The position numbers and the translations under genes were made by a program. From Azospirillum humicireducens (lineage in GTDB: Bacteria; Pseudomonadota; Alphaproteobacteria; Azospirillales; Azospirillaceae), in the NCBI RefSeq assembly GCF_001639105.2, contig NZ_CP028907.1, positions 389,092-453,091 of the forward strand: a stretch of 64,000 nt of DNA. Direction: 5' to 3'. Positions 9,806 to 18,693 of the stretch are shown here, piece by piece. The number at the start of each line of letters is the position of its first letter. Within the stretch, counting starts at the first letter, position 1. A model generated the notes under the pieces. That model saw only the letters and a program-made list of their open reading frames with translations. It was not told the DNA's origin and did no database searches.

Positions 9806-12091
9806 ATGGGTTTCGCGAAAGAGCTCTACACCCGCGAGTACTTCACCGGCCGCGATGCCGCCGGCAAGCGGCTCCATTACGGCGCAATCGGGATGGAGGA
9901 ATGGGAGGTTGGCGGCATCTCCGCCATCCACCGCAGGCTGATCGATCAGCTTCCCCTGACCAATGCCCATGTGCTGGAGATCGGGTACGGGCGTGCCGAA
10001 AGCGCCCGCTACCTTCTGTCGACCGGCAAGGCCGACCGCTATGTGGGTGTCGATTTCTCCGATGCCGCACACAGCCTGGCCGGCGAGACGCTGAAGACCA
10101 TCCCGGCGGTGCGCTGGGAGGTCCATTGCGACGATGCGGTGCAATTCCTGGCCGCACGGGATTTCAGGGGCGTCTTCGACGCGATTCTGATGCTGGACGT
10201 GATCGAGCACATCCCCCGCTCGGAGGTGCAGTCCCTGCTTCCCCGCCTTTTCGCCGCGCTGCGGCCGGGCGGCTATCTGGTCGTCAACACGCCCTTCTAC
10301 GCGGTCGACGAGGATTACATCGCCCAGAATTTCGAATATATCATGCCGTCGAGCAGCGATCTCCTTCCCGAGACGCGCGGCATGCATTGCAACAAGTACA
10401 CCGAACAGCGGCTCCAGCAGGAATTCACCCAGGCGGGATTCTTCCGCGTCGGTTCCACCCTGTTCCGCCGCGCGCCCGAGCCGGGTGAGAAGGCCAAATG
10501 CGCGGTGATCATCCCGGTCGGCCCCGGGCATGAGGCGCATTACCAGCAGGCGATCAATTCGGTGATGGCCGCGGCCCAGACCGATCCCGGTCCCTTCACC
10601 GATTTCGACTGCGTCATGATCGACGACACCGCGGGCGCCAAGGGGCGGTCGGCTGCCCGGAACGAGGGCGTGCGCGAGGCGGCGTCCCGCGGGGCGGACT
10701 GGCTGTTCTTCCTGGACGCCGACGATCTGATGATGCCGCAGGCCTTCCAGCAGATGGCGCCGCACACCGACCGCGCCGACGCCGTGTGGGGGCTGATCCT
10801 GGAAAGCCTCGACCAGCAGCCCGGATCGGATGCGGTGACGGGCCGAATCCGCCTGCCCCAACTGCCGCGGATCGAGACGCTGGCCGACTTGCTGCTGCAC
10901 GATCCGTACGTCACCTTGCAGATGGGCCATTTCATCCGCACCGCCGTCGCACTGGCGACCCCGTTCGACGAGACGCTGGATGTGGGGGAGGACGTCGACT
11001 ACTACCTGCGGGTCTGGAACCATGCCCGATGCGTGAAGATCACCGCGCCGCTGTTCCTGAACCGCAGGGGAATGCATTCCACCGGGCCGCGAGCGGGCAA
11101 CGGTGCCGACTGGCGGGCTTCGACCACCCAGCTGTTGGAGCGGGCGCGGCAGGCGCACGGCCTCGATCCCGATGGCGAAGCGGCGATTGAGATTCGCAAC
11201 GCCGCCACGCAGGATACCCGGATATGGCAGCGCGGCTTCGGGGCGGTCGATCCCGGCGACCTCTTTTCCATCAGCCGCCAGTTCCCCTTCCACGGCTTTC
11301 TGGAGATCGAGCCGACGATCGGCGAGCCGATCGCCCTGTTCGACGACAATGACGATCTGGTCTGCATGAGCCTGGGCTGGCGCGGCAGCTATGAACCGGC
11401 CTCGCTGCGGCTCTGGCAGACGCTTGCCGCCGGATCGCGGGTCGTCTTCGACATCGGCGCCTATACCGGCATCTACTCGCTGATGGCGGCGCGGGCGGCG
11501 CCGGAGGCGCGCATCGTTGCGGTGGAACCGGTTCCTGCCAATCTGGCGCGGCTGAAGAAGAACCTTGAGGCGAACGGCTGCGGCAATGCGCTGGCCGTTC
11601 ATGCCGCGATCCTCGACCGTCCGGGCGACGTGACGTTGTCGCGGACGGCGTCGGGCGATTTCCTCACCTCCGGGGCGTCAATCGTCCGGCAGGCCGGGGT
11701 GGAGGGTTTCGCCAGCGAGACCGTTCCCGGACTGACCGGCGGCGATCTGCTGGGGCTTGCCGGCGAGACGGTGGTCGACCTCGTGAAGATCGACGTGGAG
11801 GGGGCGGAGGCCCAGGTGCTTGCCGGCATGGCCGGCATCCTGGAACGCTGCGGCCCCGACCTGCTGATCGAATGCCTGGATCGGGAGGCGGCCGACAGGG
11901 TCGATGCCATCCTGCGTCCTCTCGGCTACCGGTTCCACTCCATCGACGACGAGGCCTTGCGCGTTGAGGAGACCGCCCGGTTCCTGCCGGCGACCGGCAT
12001 GAACACGCTCAATCGCTGGGCGACGAGGCGGGACCCGACGGCGGTGGCGGAGATGGTTCGGGCCGCCGGTCTGGGCTTTGCCAAGCTCTGA
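9806..12091 (+). CDS. Three-domain methyltransferase / GT2 glycosyltransferase / FkbM methyltransferase
   Basis: The 761-residue product joins three domains. Residues about 1-220 are a class I SAM methyltransferase, with VLEIGYGRAESARYL, GVDFSDAAHS and LRPGGYLVVNTPFY. Residues about 230-430 resemble a family 2 glycosyltransferase, with CAVIIPVGPGHE, CVMIDDTAG and WLFFLDADDLM, a plausible DxD-like site. Residues about 540-740 form an FkbM-family methyltransferase, with FDIGAYTGIYSLMA, IVAVEPVPANLARLKKNL and LVKIDVEGAEAQVL. Start 9806 is favoured by GGGGAG upstream; an in-frame start at 9773 adds 11 residues. It probably acts on a surface polysaccharide or glycan. Its place between hupC and hypF suggests insertion into the hydrogenase locus, not a hydrogenase role. 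Confidence 0.8.
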   Translation: MGFAKELYTREYFTGRDAAGKRLHYGAIGMEEWEVGGISAIHRRLIDQLPLTNAHVLEIGYGRAESARYLLSTGKADRYVGVDFSDAAHSLAGETLKTIPAVRWEVHCDDAVQFLAARDFRGVFDAILMLDVIEHIPRSEVQSLLPRLFAALRPGGYLVVNTPFYAVDEDYIAQNFEYIMPSSSDLLPETRGMHCNKYTEQRLQQEFTQAGFFRVGSTLFRRAPEPGEKAKCAVIIPVGPGHEAHYQQAINSVMAAAQTDPGPFTDFDCVMIDDTAGAKGRSAARNEGVREAASRGADWLFFLDADDLMMPQAFQQMAPHTDRADAVWGLILESLDQQPGSDAVTGRIRLPQLPRIETLADLLLHDPYVTLQMGHFIRTAVALATPFDETLDVGEDVDYYLRVWNHARCVKITAPLFLNRRGMHSTGPRAGNGADWRASTTQLLERARQAHGLDPDGEAAIEIRNAATQDTRIWQRGFGAVDPGDLFSISRQFPFHGFLEIEPTIGEPIALFDDNDDLVCMSLGWRGSYEPASLRLWQTLAAGSRVVFDIGAYTGIYSLMAARAAPEARIVAVEPVPANLARLKKNLEANGCGNALAVHAAILDRPGDVTLSRTASGDFLTSGASIVRQAGVEGFASETVPGLTGGDLLGLAGETVVDLVKIDVEGAEAQVLAGMAGILERCGPDLLIECLDREAADRVDAILRPLGYRFHSIDDEALRVEETARFLPATGMNTLNRWATRRDPTAVAEMVRAAGLGFAKL

Positions 12092-12156
12092 ACGGGGCAT
12101 CGGAGAACGTCGCCGCACCCCTTGAAAAGCCTGAATTGCTCCGCATGAGTTCCCAT

Positions 12157-12192
12157 ATCCGGGAGGTTCCGAAACAACGGAGTCTCCCGGAT
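12157..12192. terminator. Hairpin between convergent genes
   Basis: ATCCGGGAG and CTCCCGGAT form a perfect nine-base stem around an 18-base loop in the 145-base gap between the fusion gene and the reversed hypF. It lacks a T run, so a terminator role is only inferred from position. Confidence 0.35.
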
Positions 12193-12236
12193 CGCGGCCG
12201 CGGCTTGCGGGCGCCGGTCCAGATGCCGCTCTCCTC

Positions 12237-14477
12237 CTACAGGGCGAAGGACGCAGCCCATGCCTGACCGAGGCTGAGCCCGCCGTCGTTGGCTGGGGCC
12301 AGACGCGGCAGCAGCGGCTCCACGCGAGCGGCTCGGAAGCCGGCGACCAGTTCCTCCGCCAGCACCGCGTTCATCAGGCAGCCGCCGGACAGCACCACCC
12401 GGTTCAGGCCACGCGTGCGCAGCACCGGCAGCGTCCACTCCACCAGCGCCGCAGCCGACGTGCCGTGGAACAGATCCGCCCCCGCCGCGGCGTCGGCAAC
12501 GGACAGCAGGCGCTCCAGCAGGGGCGTCAGATCCAGTTCCCCGTCCTCGATCCGCCAGGCCCCCTCCGCCACCCGCGGCCGGCGGACCAGCGATTCCAGC
12601 GCCATCGGCGCCTCGCCCTCGAAACCCGCGACGGCACGGACGCCCAACAGCCCGCAGGCGGCATCGAACCAGCGTCCGCAGGAACTGGTGAGCGGGGCGT
12701 TGATGCCGCGCTCGATCATCCGCCGCACGCCTTCGGCGGGACCATGGCCGGCAAAGCGGGGAACGATCTCATCGGCGCGGCCCATGCGGACCAGGGCGGC
12801 CGCTGCCATCCGCCAGGGCTGGCGGGCGGCGACATCGCCGCCGGGCTGGGCGAGCGGGGCCAGACTGCCCAACCTCTCGGACCGCAAGCCGTCGACCAGC
12901 AGCATCTCCCCACCCCAGGATCCGCCGCCTTCCCCCAGCCCGAAACCATCCAGCGCAAGGCCAAGCGCCGGCCCCTCGATCCGGTGTTCGGCCATCACGG
13001 CGGCGACATGGGCGTGGTGGTGCTGGACTGCGACTGTGGGCAGGCCGCTCCGCTCGGCGAAGCGGGTGGACTGGAAATCCGGATGCCTGTCATGGGCGAC
13101 CGCCACCGGTTCGACGCCCAGGATATGCAGCAGATGGGCGATGGTCTCCTCCAGGAAGCCCAGCGTCGCGGCGTTGTCGAGGTCGCCGACGTGTTGTGAC
13201 AGGAAGGCCTCGTCGCCGCGGGTGACGCAAACGGTAGTCTTCAGATGGCCGCCGACCGCCAGGATCGGCGGTACGGCACGGGCCAGCCGGATCGGCTCCG
13301 GCACATGGCCGCGGCCCCGGCGCAGGAAGGCGGGGGCGCCGGCCAGCTTGCGGACCACGCTGTCGTCGGCGCGGATCACGATGTCGCGATCATGGTCGAC
13401 GATCAGGTCGGCGATGCCGGCCAGCCTCTCCCGTGCCTCACCGTTACCGATGGCGAGAGGCTCCCCGCCGGGATTGGCGGAGGTCATGACCAGCGTCAGC
13501 TCCTGCGGCTCGCGCAGCCAGCCGGTGCCGTCGGGCCGTCCCGCCGCTTCGTGGAACAGCAGATAATGCAGCGGCGTGTAGGGCAGCATGACGCCCAGCC
13601 ATGCCAGACCGGGGGCGATGTCGGATGCCAGCTCCGGCCCATCCGCCCGCCGCCGCAGCAGGACGATGGGGCGGGCCACCCCCTCCAGCAGCCGGCGCTC
13701 GTCGTCGTCCATGCGGACATGGCGGGCGGCGGATTCCGCGTTGGCGACCATCAGGGCGAAGGGCTTTCCGTTGCGCTGCTTGACCCGCCGCAACCGCTCC
13801 ACCGCGTCCGCGCGCGTGGCGTCGCAGGCGAGATGGAACCCCCCCAGCCCCTTGATGGCGACGATCCTGCCATCCCGCAGGGCGGCCAGAATGTCTTCCG
13901 GCGGGTGGGACAGCCGGGGACCGCAGGCCGGGCATGCCGTCGGCTGGGCGTGGAAGCGGCGGTCGGCCGGGTCCTCGTACTCCGTCCTGCAGTCGCGGCA
14001 GAGTGCAAAGCCGGCCATCGCCGTCTGCGGCCGGTCATAGGGAAGCCGTCGCGTGATGGTGTAGCGCGGGCCGCAATGGGTGCAGTTCAGGAAGGCATAG
14101 CGGTAGCGGCGGTCCGCCGGATCGAACAGTTCGGCAAGGCAGGCCGGGCAGACCGCGGCGTCCGGACCGATGCCGGTGGCGATGGCACCTGCGGACTCGC
14201 TGTGGCGGATGGTGAAGGAGTTCTCGGCAGGGAGCGGGGCGACGGCTTCGCAGTCCACCGCGTCGATGCGGGCCAGCGGCGGCGCCTCTTCGGACAGGGC
14301 GGTGCGGAAGGCGGCGGTGGCCGCGCCCTGCACCTCGATCAGCACGCCCTGCGGGTCGTTCAGCACCCAGCCGGTCAGGGCGAAGCGCCGGGCGAGCGCA
14401 TGGACATGCGGGCGGAATCCCACCCCCTGCACCCGCCCGCGCACGCGGATCCTCAACCGTTCGTCGTCAGGGGACAT
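12237..14477 (-). CDS. hypF: HypF carbamoyltransferase for hydrogenase cyanide ligands
   Basis: HypF activates carbamoyl phosphate and transfers the carbamoyl group to HypE, the first step in making the CN ligands of the NiFe centre. The protein (about 746 residues) has all expected parts in order: an acylphosphatase-like domain (GRVQGVGFRPHVHALA), two zinc-finger pairs (CPAC..CTHC and CRDC..CPAC), a YrdC/Sua5 domain (KGLGGFHLACDA, KQRNGKPFALM) and a Kae1-like domain with VAVQHHHAHVAAV. The start MSPDDERLRIRVRG was preferred to one 18 codons upstream. It is transcribed toward hup genes and away from its usual hypABCDE neighbours, which are not in the window. Confidence 0.94.
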   Translation of the reverse strand: MSPDDERLRIRVRGRVQGVGFRPHVHALARRFALTGWVLNDPQGVLIEVQGAATAAFRTALSEEAPPLARIDAVDCEAVAPLPAENSFTIRHSESAGAIATGIGPDAAVCPACLAELFDPADRRYRYAFLNCTHCGPRYTITRRLPYDRPQTAMAGFALCRDCRTEYEDPADRRFHAQPTACPACGPRLSHPPEDILAALRDGRIVAIKGLGGFHLACDATRADAVERLRRVKQRNGKPFALMVANAESAARHVRMDDDERRLLEGVARPIVLLRRRADGPELASDIAPGLAWLGVMLPYTPLHYLLFHEAAGRPDGTGWLREPQELTLVMTSANPGGEPLAIGNGEARERLAGIADLIVDHDRDIVIRADDSVVRKLAGAPAFLRRGRGHVPEPIRLARAVPPILAVGGHLKTTVCVTRGDEAFLSQHVGDLDNAATLGFLEETIAHLLHILGVEPVAVAHDRHPDFQSTRFAERSGLPTVAVQHHHAHVAAVMAEHRIEGPALGLALDGFGLGEGGGSWGGEMLLVDGLRSERLGSLAPLAQPGGDVAARQPWRMAAAALVRMGRADEIVPRFAGHGPAEGVRRMIERGINAPLTSSCGRWFDAACGLLGVRAVAGFEGEAPMALESLVRRPRVAEGAWRIEDGELDLTPLLERLLSVADAAAGADLFHGTSAAALVEWTLPVLRTRGLNRVVLSGGCLMNAVLAEELVAGFRAARVEPLLPRLAPANDGGLSLGQAWAASFAL

Positions 14478-14681
14478 GGAAGCCCTTTGGAAGCCCTCTG
14501 GATGCTTTTCGGCGGTGCCGAACCCCCTCATCCTAACCTTCTCCCGCCTTTCGGCGAAACGTCGTTTCCCCTGTCTGCGGCGTCAGCGGGTTGATGTCGG
14601 GGGGAGAAGGGATTTCGCAACGATCGCGGCGGCTGGCGGTTGAAGGAAGGATGTTCGCGGAACCGGAACGGAGACGCCGCC

Positions 14682-14729
14682 ATGAGCGCAGGCAAGCACG
14701 GGAAGACCGCCAAGCCGACGATGGATTGA
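14682..14729 (+). CDS. Possible 15-residue peptide ORF upstream of terminator
   Basis: ATG at 14682 opens a 15-codon frame (MSAGKHGKTAKPTMD) preceded by GGAGA and ended by TGA seven bases before a strong intrinsic terminator. The arrangement of ribosome site, tiny basic peptide and terminator suggests a leader peptide or a stand-alone small transcript, but a frame this short can arise by chance. Confidence 0.25.
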   Translation: MSAGKHGKTAKPTMD

Positions 14730-14736
14730 GAAGAGA

Positions 14737-14771
14737 GGGCGGCGCTCCTCGGAGGGCTGCCCTTTTCCTTT
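14737..14771 (+). terminator. Intrinsic terminator between hypF and PKS
   Basis: GGGCGGCGCTCC and GGAGGGCTGCCC pair over 12 positions with one mismatch and one wobble around a two-base loop, followed by TTTTCCTTT on the plus strand. It ends a transcript that starts in the hypF-PKS gap or is an attenuator for the PKS genes. Confidence 0.6.
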
Positions 14772-14917
14772 GCCGTCGGACCATAAGCTCAGGGCGATAG
14801 CCTTTTGAGACGGTGCAGCTTGGCGCAACCCGCCTGCGCCCTACCTGTTGGCGGAAGGAGCGGGAAAGCCGCTCCAACCCCGAAGGCTCCGACCGGCGGC
14901 AGCATGCAGGAGGCAGT

Positions 14918-15976
14918 ATGTCACTCGATCCGCGGCTGTTGGCGGTCGCCACCGCGTTGCCGCCCCACCGCTTCGAGCAGGAGGAGACGCTGGCCGTCGC
15001 CCGGACGGTGTTCGCCCATCGCCTGCGCGACTTCGACCGGCTGGCTCCCGTCTTTGCCAACACCGGTATCCGCGCCCGCCATGCCGCCTGCCCGCTCTCC
15101 TGGTATCTGGAGCCCCACGGCTGGGGCGAGCGTGCCGCCGTGTTCGAGCGGGTCTCGCTGGACCTGCTTGAGGAAGCGGCCGGCAAGGCGCTGGACGCCA
15201 CCGGCCTGCGCCCGGCCGATGTCGACGCCATCGTCTGCGCCACCACCACCGGCATCGCGACGCCGAGTCTGGAGGCGCTTCTTCTCGACCGCATGGGCTT
15301 CCGCCCCGACACGGTGCGGTTGCCTGTCTTCGGACTGGGCTGCGCCGGTGGGGCGCTGGGACTGGCGCGGGCGGGCATGATGGCGCGCGCCATGCCGGGG
15401 CGCACCGTGCTGTTCCTGGTGGTCGAGCTTTGCACCCTGTCGCACCGGCCGGAAGAGGCCTCCCCCACCAATGTGGTGGCGAGCGCCCTGTTCGCCGATG
15501 GTGCAGCCGCCGCCCTGCTGCGGGCACCGATGGCCGGGGACGATGCCCTCGGCCCGCGCGTGATCGACAGTGCCGAACACACCTGGCCAGGCACCCGGAG
15601 GATCATGGGGTGGCGGATCGAGGACGAGGGCTTCGGCGTCGTCTTCAGCCAGGATATCCCGCGCCTGATCCGCGAGCGGATGGCCCCGGTGATCGACCGG
15701 TTCCTGAGCGGCCGCGGCATGAGCCGCGCGGATCTGTCCGGGGTGATCTGCCACCCTGGCGGCGCCAAGGTCCTGCAGGCGCTGACCGAGGTGCTGGAGC
15801 CTGCCACCACCGGGATGGACGAGTCCTGGGCGGTGCTGGGCGACTGCGGCAACATGTCGGCGGCCAGCGTCATGTTCGTTCTCGACCGCCGGATGCGCGC
15901 CGGAGCGAGGGGGCCGCATCTGATGCTGGCGCTCGGCCCCGGCTTCACCGCCGGCCTCACCCTGCTGGACCTGTGA
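14918..15976 (+). CDS. Type III polyketide synthase (chalcone/stilbene synthase family)
   Basis: The 352-residue protein condenses malonyl-CoA units onto an acyl starter. The Cys-His-Asn catalytic triad is visible as C142 in FGLGCAGGALGL, H279 in VICHPGGAK and N312 in GDCGNMSAASV. The bacterial pattern and the following ICMT-type methyltransferase gene resemble alkylresorcinol/alkylpyrone pairs such as Streptomyces srsA-srsB and Bacillus bpsA-bpsB. In cyst-forming relatives such lipids replace membrane phospholipids in resting cells; that role here is inference. ATG 14918 follows a perfect AGGAGG; an upstream in-frame start at 14813 would add a non-conserved segment. Confidence 0.9.
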   Translation: MSLDPRLLAVATALPPHRFEQEETLAVARTVFAHRLRDFDRLAPVFANTGIRARHAACPLSWYLEPHGWGERAAVFERVSLDLLEEAAGKALDATGLRPADVDAIVCATTTGIATPSLEALLLDRMGFRPDTVRLPVFGLGCAGGALGLARAGMMARAMPGRTVLFLVVELCTLSHRPEEASPTNVVASALFADGAAAALLRAPMAGDDALGPRVIDSAEHTWPGTRRIMGWRIEDEGFGVVFSQDIPRLIRERMAPVIDRFLSGRGMSRADLSGVICHPGGAKVLQALTEVLEPATTGMDESWAVLGDCGNMSAASVMFVLDRRMRAGARGPHLMLALGPGFTAGLTLLDL

Positions 15977-15978
15977 CC

Positions 15979-16545
15979 ATGGAGGCAGTCGGTTGGCCGC
16001 AGGCGATCCTGCTGGCGGTCGCCGCCCAGCGGCTGCTTGAACTGGTGGTCGCCCGCCGCAACACCGCCCGCTTGCTGGCCGAGGGAGCGCGGGAGGTCGG
16101 GGCGGCCCATTATCCGCTGTTCGTCGTGCTTCATGCGGGCTGGCTTCTGGCGCTGTTCCTGGCGGTTCCGGCAAACGCCCCGATCGATGGCTGGCTGCTG
16201 GCGCTGTTCCTGCTGCTGCAGGCCGGGCGGGGGTGGGTGGTCGTGACGCTCGGCCGCTTCTGGACGACGCGGATCATCACGCTGGACGGGGCGCCGCTGG
16301 TCCGCCGCGGTCCCTTCCGCTGGGTCCGGCACCCCAACTATCTGGTGGTGGCGGGCGAGCTGGCGGTGCTGCCGCTGGTGTTCGGCAATGTCTGGATCGC
16401 GGTCGTCGCCACCCTGCTCAACATTCCCCTCACCCGCCGCCGCATCCGGGTGGAGGAGGAGGTGCTGAGCGACCGCCAGGAAACCGGCGGCGGCCCCGGT
16501 CGTTGGACAAGGTGGAGCCGCCGCCGTATCCCGCCGGCAGCCTGA
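15979..16545 (+). CDS. ICMT-family membrane methyltransferase, partner of type III PKS
   Basis: This 188-residue integral membrane protein has several hydrophobic helices and the isoprenylcysteine carboxyl methyltransferase signature: LVRRGPFRWVRHPNYLVVAGE, in which RHPNY binds SAM, followed by an Arg/Glu-rich end (RRRIRVEEEVL). Homologous genes next to type III PKSs O-methylate the alkyl-resorcinol or -pyrone product. It begins two bases after the PKS stop, so the two are co-translated. The product is expected in the inner membrane with the SAM site facing the cytoplasm. Confidence 0.87.
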   Translation: MEAVGWPQAILLAVAAQRLLELVVARRNTARLLAEGAREVGAAHYPLFVVLHAGWLLALFLAVPANAPIDGWLLALFLLLQAGRGWVVVTLGRFWTTRIITLDGAPLVRRGPFRWVRHPNYLVVAGELAVLPLVFGNVWIAVVATLLNIPLTRRRIRVEEEVLSDRQETGGGPGRWTRWSRRRIPPAA

Positions 16546-16589
16546 CCGTTTCATTGTCAGGACAAGGCACTTGTCCCTTCCCTCACTCC

Positions 16590-16750
16590 CCCGTCGTCGG
16601 CATCACCGGGGCATCGGCCTGAGCCGGCCCTGCCACGGCGCTGACCTTCGTCGCCTACCGGCAGGCTTCCATCCGCCTGATCGCCCGCTCCGAAGACGCG
16701 CTGGAGGAGGTGAAGGCGGAGGTGGAGCGGCTGGGTGGGCGGTCTGGGCT
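16590..16750 (+). pseudogene. Remnant of a short-chain dehydrogenase/reductase
   Basis: Reading straight through a TGA at 16620-16622, the frame gives PVVGITGASA, stop, AGPATALTFVAYRQASIRLIA, then RSEDALEEVKAEVERLGGR. This is the first beta-alpha-beta unit of an SDR (TGASxGxG loop, then the second strand and helix up to VERLGG). The rest of the enzyme is missing and the following sequence does not continue the family. It lies 44 bases after the ICMT gene, so the PKS operon probably once had an SDR as its third gene that has decayed or been deleted. Confidence 0.6.
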
Positions 16751-17050
16751 TCGCCGTGAGCCGGATGACGCCACGGCTGCGATAGGTCGGCTGCCGGCTC
16801 TCTTCCACGCGCAGACCGTCCGTCGACCATCCTGCGAGCAAAACGGATAATCAGCCGGAAACGCTATTGCCAAGACAATCCAGGCATACTACCATACCAG
16901 TTCTTGAACAATCTGGTCATCGGCCATTCCCTTCCCTGCTGGAGCCCCGAGATTGGGGTTCTGCCGGCAACCCGGCGTCGGGCCGGCCACGCACCAGGTC
17001 AAAGGCGGCATCCATGCCGCCGGCAGTGCAATTTTCTGGGAGGAAACGAG
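16751..17050. other. Promoter region of the DctPQM operon
   Basis: About 300 bases with no gene. The most obvious element is GGCGGCAT-cc-ATGCCGCC (17004-17021), a perfect eight-base inverted repeat 30 bases before the dctP start. It could be an operator or a 5'-leader hairpin. A GGGAGGAAA ribosome site follows. Confidence 0.45.
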
Positions 17051-18034
17051 ATGTCTGTCATGGCGAAGGCCGTGCGCGCCGCGCTGTTCGGTTCGGTGAT
17101 GTCCCTGGTTTCGTTCGGCGCATCGGCAGCCGATTACACGCTCAGCGTCAACACGGCGCTGTCGCCGCAGGACCCGCTCTACAAGGGCCTGGAGGAGTTC
17201 AAGGCCAATGTGGAAAAGCGGTCGGCCGGCAAGATGAGCGTCCGGCTGTTCCCCGCCTCGCAGCTGGGCAAGGACGAGGATCTGCTGGAACAGGCGCGGG
17301 CCGGCGCCCCGGTCGCGGTTGTGGTGGACGGCGGCCGGCTGGCCGTCTTCGTGAAGGAGTTCGGCGTGCTGGGCGCTCCTTACGTCGCCCAGGGCTATGG
17401 CGGCATCCGCAAGGTCGTGACCTCCCCGATGTTCGAGGAGTGGGTGCAGAAGCTGCGCAAGTCGTCGGGCCATCAGGTGCTGTCCTTCAACTGGTGGCAG
17501 GGCGAACGCCACATGCTGACCAACAAGCCGGTGAAGGTTCCCGCCGACCTCAACGGCGTGCGCGTCCGGACCCCCGGTGCGCCGGTGTGGATGGAGACGA
17601 TCCGCGCCATGGGCGCCACGCCGACGCCGCTGCCCTGGTCGGAGGTCTACACCGCCATGCAGCAGCAGGTGATCGACGGAGCCGAGGCGCAGGATCCGGC
17701 GATCTACGGCTCCCGCCTGTATGAGGTGGCGAAGTATCTGACCAAGACCGGCCACATCAACCTGATCACCGGCATCGTCACCAGCGCCGCCTGGTTCGAC
17801 GGCCTGCCGAAGGACATGCAGACGCTGCTGCGCGAGGAGTCGCTGAAGGCCGGCGACAGCGCGTCGAAGGCGACCGAGAATTCGCTTGCCGATTTCGAGA
17901 AGCAGATGAAGGACAAGGGCATGCAGATCGTCGAGATCGACGTGACGCCCTTCCGCACCGCCACGGCGCCGGTCTATGAAAAGCTCGGCTATGGCGACCT
18001 GCAGAAGCAGGTCGAAACGCTGCTGAAGCAGTGA
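17051..18034 (+). CDS. dctP: TRAP transporter solute-binding protein, DctP family
   Basis: This 327-residue periplasmic binding protein has a signal peptide ending SFGASA-AD. It has the DctP fold markers LYKGLEEFKANVEKRSAGKM, the conserved arginine region LNGVRVRTPGAPVW that holds substrate carboxylates, and WSEVYTAMQQQVIDGAE. The substrate is most likely an organic acid because of that arginine, but which one cannot be read. A strong GGGAGGAAA precedes the ATG. It is separated from the permease genes by 140 bases containing a hairpin, a common way of making more binding protein than permease. Confidence 0.9.
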   Translation: MSVMAKAVRAALFGSVMSLVSFGASAADYTLSVNTALSPQDPLYKGLEEFKANVEKRSAGKMSVRLFPASQLGKDEDLLEQARAGAPVAVVVDGGRLAVFVKEFGVLGAPYVAQGYGGIRKVVTSPMFEEWVQKLRKSSGHQVLSFNWWQGERHMLTNKPVKVPADLNGVRVRTPGAPVWMETIRAMGATPTPLPWSEVYTAMQQQVIDGAEAQDPAIYGSRLYEVAKYLTKTGHINLITGIVTSAAWFDGLPKDMQTLLREESLKAGDSASKATENSLADFEKQMKDKGMQIVEIDVTPFRTATAPVYEKLGYGDLQKQVETLLKQ

Positions 18035-18060
18035 CCGGACCGATCCCGGTTCCCTCGACC

Positions 18061-18098
18061 GGGAGCGGGAGCGCCGCACCTTGGCGGCTTCCGCTCCC
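18061..18098 (+). other. Intercistronic hairpin dctP-dctQ
   Basis: GGGAGCGG (18061-18068) pairs with CCGCTCCC (18091-18098), with an inner GCCGC/GCGGC stem. No T run follows. Placed after the binding-protein gene, it likely stabilises or partly terminates the dctP message. Confidence 0.5.
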
Positions 18099-18174
18099 CT
18101 CTCCAGCAACCGACGCTCGCAGCCTTCGTCCGCGGTGACGACCCCTGCGGTCCGGACCGGAGCACCCCCTTGCA

Positions 18175-18693
18175 ATGAAATCCCTCTATGTCAAGGCGGA
18201 GGCGGTGTTGGCGACGACGCTGCTCGCCGTCATCGTCCTGCTGGTCTTCCTGGCCGGCATCAGCCGCTGGTTCGGCTATCCCCTGGTCTGGTCGGTGGAC
18301 GTCGCCCAGCTGCTGTTCGCCTGGGCCAGCTTCCTCGGCGCCGACCTCGCCCTGCGCAAGCATGCCCATATCGGCATCGATTATCTGGTGAAGCGGCTGC
18401 CGGCTCGGCCGCGCGCGGTGCTGGATATCCTGCTGGCGCTGGTGGTGCTGGCCTTCCTGCTGACCATGGCGGTCAAGGGCTATCAGCTGACCATGCTGAA
18501 TCTGGAGCGGCAGTTCGGCGACAGCGGCATCAGCTATGCCTTCGTCACGGCGGCGGTGCCGGTCGGCTGCCTGCTGCTGTCCTTCACCCTGCTGGGGCAG
18601 ACGGTGGCCGCCATCGGCCGGCTGCGCCGGACCCCGCGCCCGATCTTCAACACGCCGTTGGAAACCCCCGTCGCCGAGGAGGTGATGCCGTGA
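18175..18693 (+). CDS. dctQ: TRAP transporter small permease, DctQ family
   Basis: This 172-residue protein has four membrane helices and the DctQ pattern, including the WSVDVAQLLFAWASFLGADLALRK segment and a conserved HIGIDYLV that follows it. It pairs with DctM to form the transport domain in the inner membrane. Its stop overlaps the dctM start (GTGA), indicating coupled translation. The short, polar C-terminus is normal. Confidence 0.9.
   Translation: MKSLYVKAEAVLATTLLAVIVLLVFLAGISRWFGYPLVWSVDVAQLLFAWASFLGADLALRKHAHIGIDYLVKRLPARPRAVLDILLALVVLAFLLTMAVKGYQLTMLNLERQFGDSGISYAFVTAAVPVGCLLLSFTLLGQTVAAIGRLRRTPRPIFNTPLETPVAEEVMP

Larger units (their letters stand above)
14478..14917. other. Divergent intergenic region hypF / type III PKS
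   Basis: This 440-base stretch has no convincing large gene. It contains a short ORF (14682-14729) followed by a strong terminator hairpin (14737-14771) on the plus strand, then about 145 bases leading into the PKS gene with an AGGAGG ribosome site at its end. Promoters for hypF and the PKS must lie here, but I could not place -35/-10 boxes with confidence. Confidence 0.5.
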
